Shown in pieces: positions 58,920 to 64,000 of a stretch of 64,000 bases of DNA; position 1 is the stretch's first letter, and the number at the start of each line of letters is the position of its first letter. The notes under the pieces are model-generated. The model saw nothing but the letters and a program-made list of their open reading frames with translations, did no database searches and was not told the DNA's origin. The translations under genes and the position numbers were made by a program. This stretch comes from Brachionus manjavacas (taxonomy: Eukaryota; Rotifera; Eurotatoria; Ploima; Brachionidae). The stretch spans positions 3,038,001-3,102,000 of the forward strand of contig JAHQIY010000012.1 of assembly GCA_019054805.1 (NCBI GenBank), read 5' to 3'.

Positions 58920-59640
58920 TAATTTCTAGCAAAATAACTGCAATTTTTTGCATATTGGACGCCATCAAAAAGTATTTCAATGAACTGTGCAATTCTTTGC
59001 AGAGTTTTTGTGGACAAATATTTTCCTATCAAACCAAGTTGCTAAAAAAAATAAAAAATTTTACAGAGTTAAATTATTCCTTATGGTAAAAAAATTATTC
59101 AAGTATTTGTGAACTGAAGCGATTGAATCAGACTTGTTTTTAAGTCACAAGTCTAAAGTCAAGTCAAGTTAATGACTTACAATTTTGCCAAGTCAAAGAT
59201 TTAATAAATCTTTATTTGATACCATTAAAGTAGTTGCTTCCAAATTCCTGGCCGTTAATCTTGACCTATGTGCTCTGTAAATGTAGCCAGATTTAGAAAA
59301 TAATTCTTTCAACTTGTCCAGATGAAGCAGGTATTGATAAAAATTTTTGTGCAAGTCATAACTTTGACTTAAAACTCTGACTTATAAACAAGTCCGGATT
59401 GAATTGAAAAAAATTTCATAAGCCCTAAGCCAGACTTGTGCAAAAGTCAGAAAAAAAAGTCTTTTTAAAGTCTTTTGACTTGACTTGAAATTTATTTTCT
59501 AGAAAAATCATTTCAAAAACTTTGAAATAAAAATGGTCGCTTTTATTACTAGATGGAACGGCAAAAGACTTATTTAAAAAAAAATTCAAGTCAAGTCAAA
59601 AGACTTGCAGGGACTTTGACTTTATGAATTTTAAACAACT
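58920..59640. repeat. hAT-end repeats and CTGCAAA-type MITE scraps
   Basis: 58925-59010 repeats the ACTGCAATTTTTTGCA / CTTTGCAGAGTTTTTG pattern found at the core of 52809-53164 and 13048-14616. 59125-59175, 59340-59400 and 59470-59640 are dense in CAAGTC/GACTTG words with ACAACTC at 59634. This is the hAT-end signature of 19826-19885. No transposase was identified. Confidence 0.5.
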
Positions 59641-59885
59641 CTTAGGGCCTACTTGATAGGTTATGGAGAGATGGTCTTTTCTTTAAGCCTTTACATAAAA
59701 ATTGACGTTCGATTCTATGAAACAGCAAATGCTGTAATCTCGCTATCCAAAAACTTTCTTTCTGTAAGTTTTCCAATCCAAACGATGTGAAACAGGGTGG
59801 AATCCTATCACCATTCTTGTTCATTGATATTCTAATTAATGAATTATTAAGTAAAAATATTGGAGCTATATACAATGGATGAAAT
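59641..59885 (+). mobile_element. LINE-B palm fragment
   Basis: The + strand reads RLWRDGLFF, then after frame changes DVKQGGILSPFLFIDILINE and LLSKNIGAIYNG. It corresponds to KLWRDGLFFKL and GVKQGDILSPYLFNFFINEL of 39571-40850. The catalytic box is not reached. Confidence 0.65.
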
Positions 59886-60339
59886 GTGAGTATGGTTAAA
59901 CCAAATTTAAAATGTCTGAAATTTTAAATTTAGATGATAAAATTTTTATTTAAAATGATGGTGAATAAAAAAGAATTTTGAAAATTATTTTTTCTTGAGG
60001 AATGCTAATAATCTTGAGGAATGCTAACTATTAGGTTTTTTAATTTTTTTCATCAATTTTTTACCACTTAAAAATCGAAAAATTACCAAAAATCCCAAAA
60101 AAAAAGGTATTTTTTTTATTCATTATAATCTATCTACGATTTAACGGAAATTCTAGTAATTTTACGTACACTTGTCTCTAAGCCACAAGAGTTAGGATAT
60201 TTCCAATCTTTTATCATTACTAGGATTTCCTAATTACTCCATTAAGATAAATGATGACTTTTTGTTGTAAAGACTCCATTTCTTTTTAATGAGATGATTT
60301 AATTTTTTTAAATATCTTTTCTTAAATGAAATTATTTAC

Positions 60340-60760
60340 AAACTCAAAGACTGAAAGCAAAGAGTGCCTTTGTCAGACTCCGACCAGCATGGAAAGGAAC
60401 ACTGATATAAGGTAATAAATGTTAGGAGATGCGTGGATCTGACAGTAAAAGCCTGAACACCTACCACTCTGGATACCTGCGGAGTATCATGGTCAAATGC
60501 TGACCTATACATAAGAACAAATTCAGAACCTGTAAGTCAAGAACAAAATCATTAAGAATAAAAGACTTGGATGGCTCGCACATTTATTTAGAATAAAAGA
60601 AACACGGATACCAAAAAGAGCCCTTAAATTGACACCACAAGGACGACCAGCAGTAAGATGGAGGTTATCATGCCATATGGAAGATCAAAGATAAAGGCGA
60701 AAGATCAACTTGAGTGGAAATCAAAAGTACTGATCTTATGCTCCACTAGGAGTGAATAAG
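60340..60760 (+). mobile_element. LINE-D (RTE/Proto2-like) C-terminal fragment
   Basis: The + strand reads RLKAKSAFVRLRPAWKGT and, further on, LRIKDLGWLAHLFRIKETRI then PKRALKLTPQGRPAVRWR. This is the conserved end of RTE-like LINE proteins (RRLxWxGHVxRM...RIPKxAL...GxRxxGRPxxxWR). It is broken by several stops. Confidence 0.65.
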
Positions 60761-62240
60761 GAATTGAAAAATGTAACTAAAATGTAATTTTAATTAAACA
60801 AATAACACACAATCAAAACTTTTATTAATTTTTGTTTTTATTTAAAATTTAAAATAAATGAGTGCTAATAAGTCTAAAAGACAGATGCACTAGTTTTGAT
60901 TAACCTTGAAATTATAAAAAATTATTTCATTGCTTGTTTTATAAATTATAAAGTTTTTAATATAAGATATTTTTTTAAGAGAATAAAAATATTCCATATT
61001 TGATAAAATCAATTTATTTTAAATTAAAAGATTGCTAAAGTAACTCAAATTTATTATTTTTTAAAATAGATTCGAAACATAAAAAAAAAGCGAATTATGC
61101 AAGTAACGATACTTTTCTTAATTTATTACTTTAATTTTTAAAATATTAATTTTTCGTTTATTAAAGGGTTTATTTAAATTACTTAGTAGATTTAAGGAAA
61201 AAAAATTTAATCAGATTATTTAAAAATTCAATAAAGTTTATCAAATAAAACAAAAATTTAATTTAATTTAAAAAAAAAAAGATAAGATAAATAATCGACA
61301 ATTCTTGGCAATTTTTCTTTTGTGCTTTGTACTATTAATTGTAAACGTTTTTCTTATTCTAATCTAGGCTGTAATGATTTAGATTAAGAATTTCTTTATA
61401 GACGCTCTAACCTGAAAGGCATCATTAAAAATCGGTAAAATTTTTTGCCCTTGTTAATTTTTTAATTTTTAGCTCATCTTCTGAAATTTTTTTATCATTA
61501 TCAAAATTTTTTTTTCTTTATTAAAGAATTTTATTTTAATTGATCACTCATTGTCATTGATATTTTATTTTAATCACTCATTGTCACTCATTGTCATTAA
61601 TGAGTAATATTGATCACTCATTGTCATTGATTTCAATGCTCTGAACCGTGGTTAACTCTTTTAAAAAAAATTAAAATTATTTTCAAGATAAATTTTGTTA
61701 GTTGAGTCAATCATCTTATCAAATAGTCGTTATCTTTTGACGTAGCAAAAATTTGCTAAGCTGTGTTTATTTGTAGACTTCCAATGCTTTGCAGCAATTC
61801 AGCAATAGTTACTTTTGCAATCTTGTTACATTTTAAATAAATAGATAATATCAAATATAGAATATTTTTATTTTCTATAAAAAAAATCTTATATTAAATA
61901 CATTTTATTTTATTAAAACAAGCTAAAAGTTAGTAGCTTATATGTTTAACTAGTAACAAAAATAATTTAATAATATTTAATACTATTTTTTTTTACATAA
62001 TTTGGTTAGACCAAATATTTTAGTTAGTACCAATTATTAAATTCAGTGAAATCAAAAATTTATTCAATTAGAATTAGTTATCACTTTATGTATTAAAGCA
62101 ATACTGTAAAGAATACCTCATTCATTGTGTCTTCATCAAACTGATTTTGATTCCTTTATTAAATACATTACAAGTCTAATTACAAATACATCATAATTAA
62201 ATTTCGTGAGATTTCAATTAATAGTCAAGAATGGAAAAAT
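60761..62240. other. Intergenic AT-rich DNA, nothing coding
   Basis: No ORF or TIR pair was recognised in about 1.5 kb apart from the tandem repeat at 61540-61636. Confidence 0.45.
61540..61636. repeat. Short tandem repeat, TCACTCATTGTCA unit
   Basis: TGATCACTCATTGTCATTGAT recurs with variants four to five times, partly self-inverted around ATTAATGAGTAATATT. Confidence 0.7.
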
Positions 62241-62242
62241 AG

Positions 62243-62700
62243 TGTATCAAAAAACTAAAAGCAATTCAGAATACAGCAGTAAGATCTATCCCTTAGTTAA
62301 AATATAATTCTCCCTCCAACATGTTGCATCATGAGGCTTTTGGTAAGCTTAAATTACTAACAGTCTCGAATCGGCTTGTTGAGTTGAGTGAGAGATATGT
62401 TGGGACAGGACTGAGTCATTCTGTTCCTTTAGTCATCAGAATGTTGGAAGAAAATAGAGAAGATTTCGAATCAAGCAATATTGGATATCCAACTCCATTT
62501 TGTAATTGCTACCTTACTATTTCCTCTTTTTTCCTGAAACCTGAACTATGTAAACATGTGCCACGTGTAACAATCTATGTCTTCTTAACTTTCATTTTTT
62601 TTAGCTTATTTAATTTATTTTAATTTATTTTTTTTATCTCATTTTTTTAACTTTAATTTGATTTTTTATTTTGATTTCGATTTTTTTTAATTTATTCTTA
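62243..62700 (+). mobile_element. LINE-A 3' end
   Basis: The + strand has KKLKAIQNTAVRSIP, then NMLHHEAFGKLKLLTVSNRL, VELSERYVGTGLSHSVPLVI and YPTPFCNCYLTISSFF, the best preserved C-terminus of the family in the window. The UTR continues to about 62698 but lacks the GAAGGAGC end motif. Confidence 0.78.
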
Positions 62701-62767
62701 TCATCTTATATTTGAAGTCTCTCAAAAAAATATAATTACTAACTATTAGCTTAATGTATTTTAGAAT

Positions 62768-63868
62768 TGAATTAAAATGTTTAATGATACTCCTCTCAGA
62801 TTAAGGAATAAAAAAACAGTACAAAAACTTCAACAGCCTTCACATCAACTAATTCTTTTTCACATTCGACATTTGATCAATCATGCATCAATGAAAAAAT
62901 AACACAACAACAGTATCAGATTTCGATATAATACCTAGCGCTAAAGGTAAGCATAAGTTGCAACATGAAGGCGATAGATACCTTATCGATAAACAAAAAC
63001 CGAGAACCGGTAAAGGTTGTTGAATACCCAACTCCATTGTGTAATTGCTATCTTACTATTTCTTCTTTCTTTCCTGAACTGCTTAATACTTAAATACTTT
63101 CCACATGTCGACTCTTACAATTTATTAATTTTTAATTGTCTTTTTCTTATATTTTAACTTATTTTTAATTTTTCTTATATTTATTCTTTTTAACTTAAAA
63201 TAAAATAAAATAAAATAAAATGATTTTATTTTATTTTTATTTAATTTTCATTTTTATTTTTTTTATCCGAAGGAGCTTTAGCTAGGCACAGATAAAACAA
63301 ATAAATAAAAAATAATTAACTTATTGAAAATGTAATGTTCCAAGTTGTAGTGGTCGTGTGCATACGTGTGAACTAGATTCGCATACTTCTTTACAACGAG
63401 CTATCGGTATTCAAAAATTATTATAAATAAAATTTAGAATTTAAAAAAAATTATAAAAAGGTGGAATTTTCAAAACACCACTTAATGACAGAACTCTTAT
63501 TAAAACCCAGCCTCACCGGTCCCATGACGTTTATTTTGATAAACTTGAACCAGACGAATGCTATGCAAAAATGATTGCAATTTCACTCAGGCTATTTTGA
63601 GAGCCAGGAGAAATGTAGAATGGAATGGCCAAAATGCGAGTACTAATATAATGCTTATTTTGAAAAGCATCATAAGAATAAAATAAAGTCAAAAAACATA
63701 AAGCTGGATGCTACATATAAACCTGAAATATGGAATGTTTTCGATAGAGTTTTAAATGATACCCCTAGAACAAATAATAACTTCGAAGCATGGCATAAAT
63801 CATTTGCTCTCTCAATAAGAAGTCACCCAACAGTAAATAAGATAATTGTACATTTTAAAAAAGACTAA
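62768..63868 (+). mobile_element. MULE remnant split by a LINE
   Basis: On +, 62775 starts MFNDTPLRLRNKKTVQKLQQ. At about 62935-63018 it reads SAKGKHKLQHEGDRYLIDKQ, the first half of a FLYWCH-like finger. The matching second half (NVPSCSGRVHTCELDSHTSL) lies after a LINE insertion, at about 63340-63400. Then HDVYFDKLEPDECYAKMIAI, and at 63700-63868 YKPEIWNVFDRVLND, PRTNNNFEAWHKSFALSI and SHPTVNKIIVHFKKD-stop. The RTNNxxExWH...HP block is the conserved C-terminal part of MULE transposases. The DDE core between is deleted. Confidence 0.72.
63020..63305 (+). mobile_element. LINE-A subfamily 2, 3' end, inside the MULE finger
   Basis: Starts TGAATACCCAACTCCATTGT, then AATTGCTATCTTACTATTTC. The UTR ends TTATCCGAAGGAGCTTTAGC, TAGGCACAGATAAAACAAAT, then (AAAT)n. 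A truncated 286-bp copy of the same subfamily as 55795-56035. It divides the MULE coding sequence and so is younger than it. Confidence 0.75.
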
Positions 63869-63874
63869 ATGATA

Positions 63875-64000
63875 TTATTATTTTATTTATTATTTATTTT
63901 TTATTTATTTGTTTTCTGTACCGAGCTAAAGCTCCTTCAGAATAAATTAAAAATAAAATAAAAAAATAAAATAAAAATAAAATTAAAGTTAATAAAATTA
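63875..64000 (-). mobile_element. LINE-A 3' end, runs off the window
   Basis: (TTTA)n, TTTTCTGTACCGAGCTAAAG at 63911, CTCCTTCAGAATAAATT and A-rich UTR, nearly identical to 7245-7320. It begins seven bases after the MULE stop and continues beyond 64000. Confidence 0.8.

Noticed and set aside
1-64000. Search by eye for tRNA, rRNA, snRNA, spliced-leader genes, CRISPR arrays and LTR elements
   Set aside because: No A/B-box clover-leaf, conserved RNA core, regular spacer array or LTR pair was seen.

Overview
The window looks like nuclear DNA of a small-genome invertebrate, about three quarters A+T, with compact host genes split by 48-60 bp GT-AG introns. The best guess is a rotifer, perhaps a monogonont such as Brachionus. 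This rests on the AT content, the tiny introns, the animal ciliary genes and a long-tailed H2A variant of the kind known from rotifers. It is inference; no phylogenetic marker settles it. No tRNA, rRNA, CRISPR array, LTR element or viral gene was recognised.

Five host genes can be modelled exon by exon. (1) The 3' two thirds of Inturned (INTU, CPLANE complex) runs on + from 2183 to 9400. (2) A complete 12-exon Tectonic gene (transition zone) runs on - from 30069 to 14653, tail-to-tail with INTU. (3) A complete five-exon ELMO-domain gene (ELMOD type) is at 43899-45172 (+). (4) A complete three-exon V-ATPase proteolipid subunit c gene is at 49493-50075 (+). (5) An intronless coding region for a divergent H2A with long N and C tails is at 56403-57143 (+). 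INTU and Tectonic both serve the base of the cilium. The other three genes have no evident link to each other.

Almost everything else is transposon. In 1-9400 the INTU introns hold a palindromic element (713-1936), a MULE derivative with a perfect 10-bp target duplication (3227-4158), a Tc1 remnant and a 3.2 kb MULE with SWIM and AT-hook remnants. The 9400-14650 gap carries a FLYWCH-finger remnant, a TA-flanked MITE and a 1.6 kb element ending 28 bp from the Tectonic stop. The Tectonic introns (16125-29278) hold a near-perfect foldback with 360-bp arms, a hAT MITE with its 8-bp duplication, hAT transposase pieces, a C48-peptidase remnant split by another transposon, a Tc1 transposase fragment and LINE 3' ends. 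From 30-43 kb there are LINEs (31944-33985, 39571-40850) and nested palindromes (36370-38392). From 45-64 kb there are a FLYWCH ORF between direct repeats, further MITEs with intact target duplications, L2-like and other LINE tails, and a MULE split by a LINE.

Three themes recur. Many terminal-inverted-repeat elements keep only the two ends of a MULE-type protein (FLYWCH-like finger and AT-hook tail). Several MITE families have exact target duplications and nesting, which gives relative ages. One LINE family has at least nine 3'-end copies sharing a conserved motif and an (AAAT)n-like tail.
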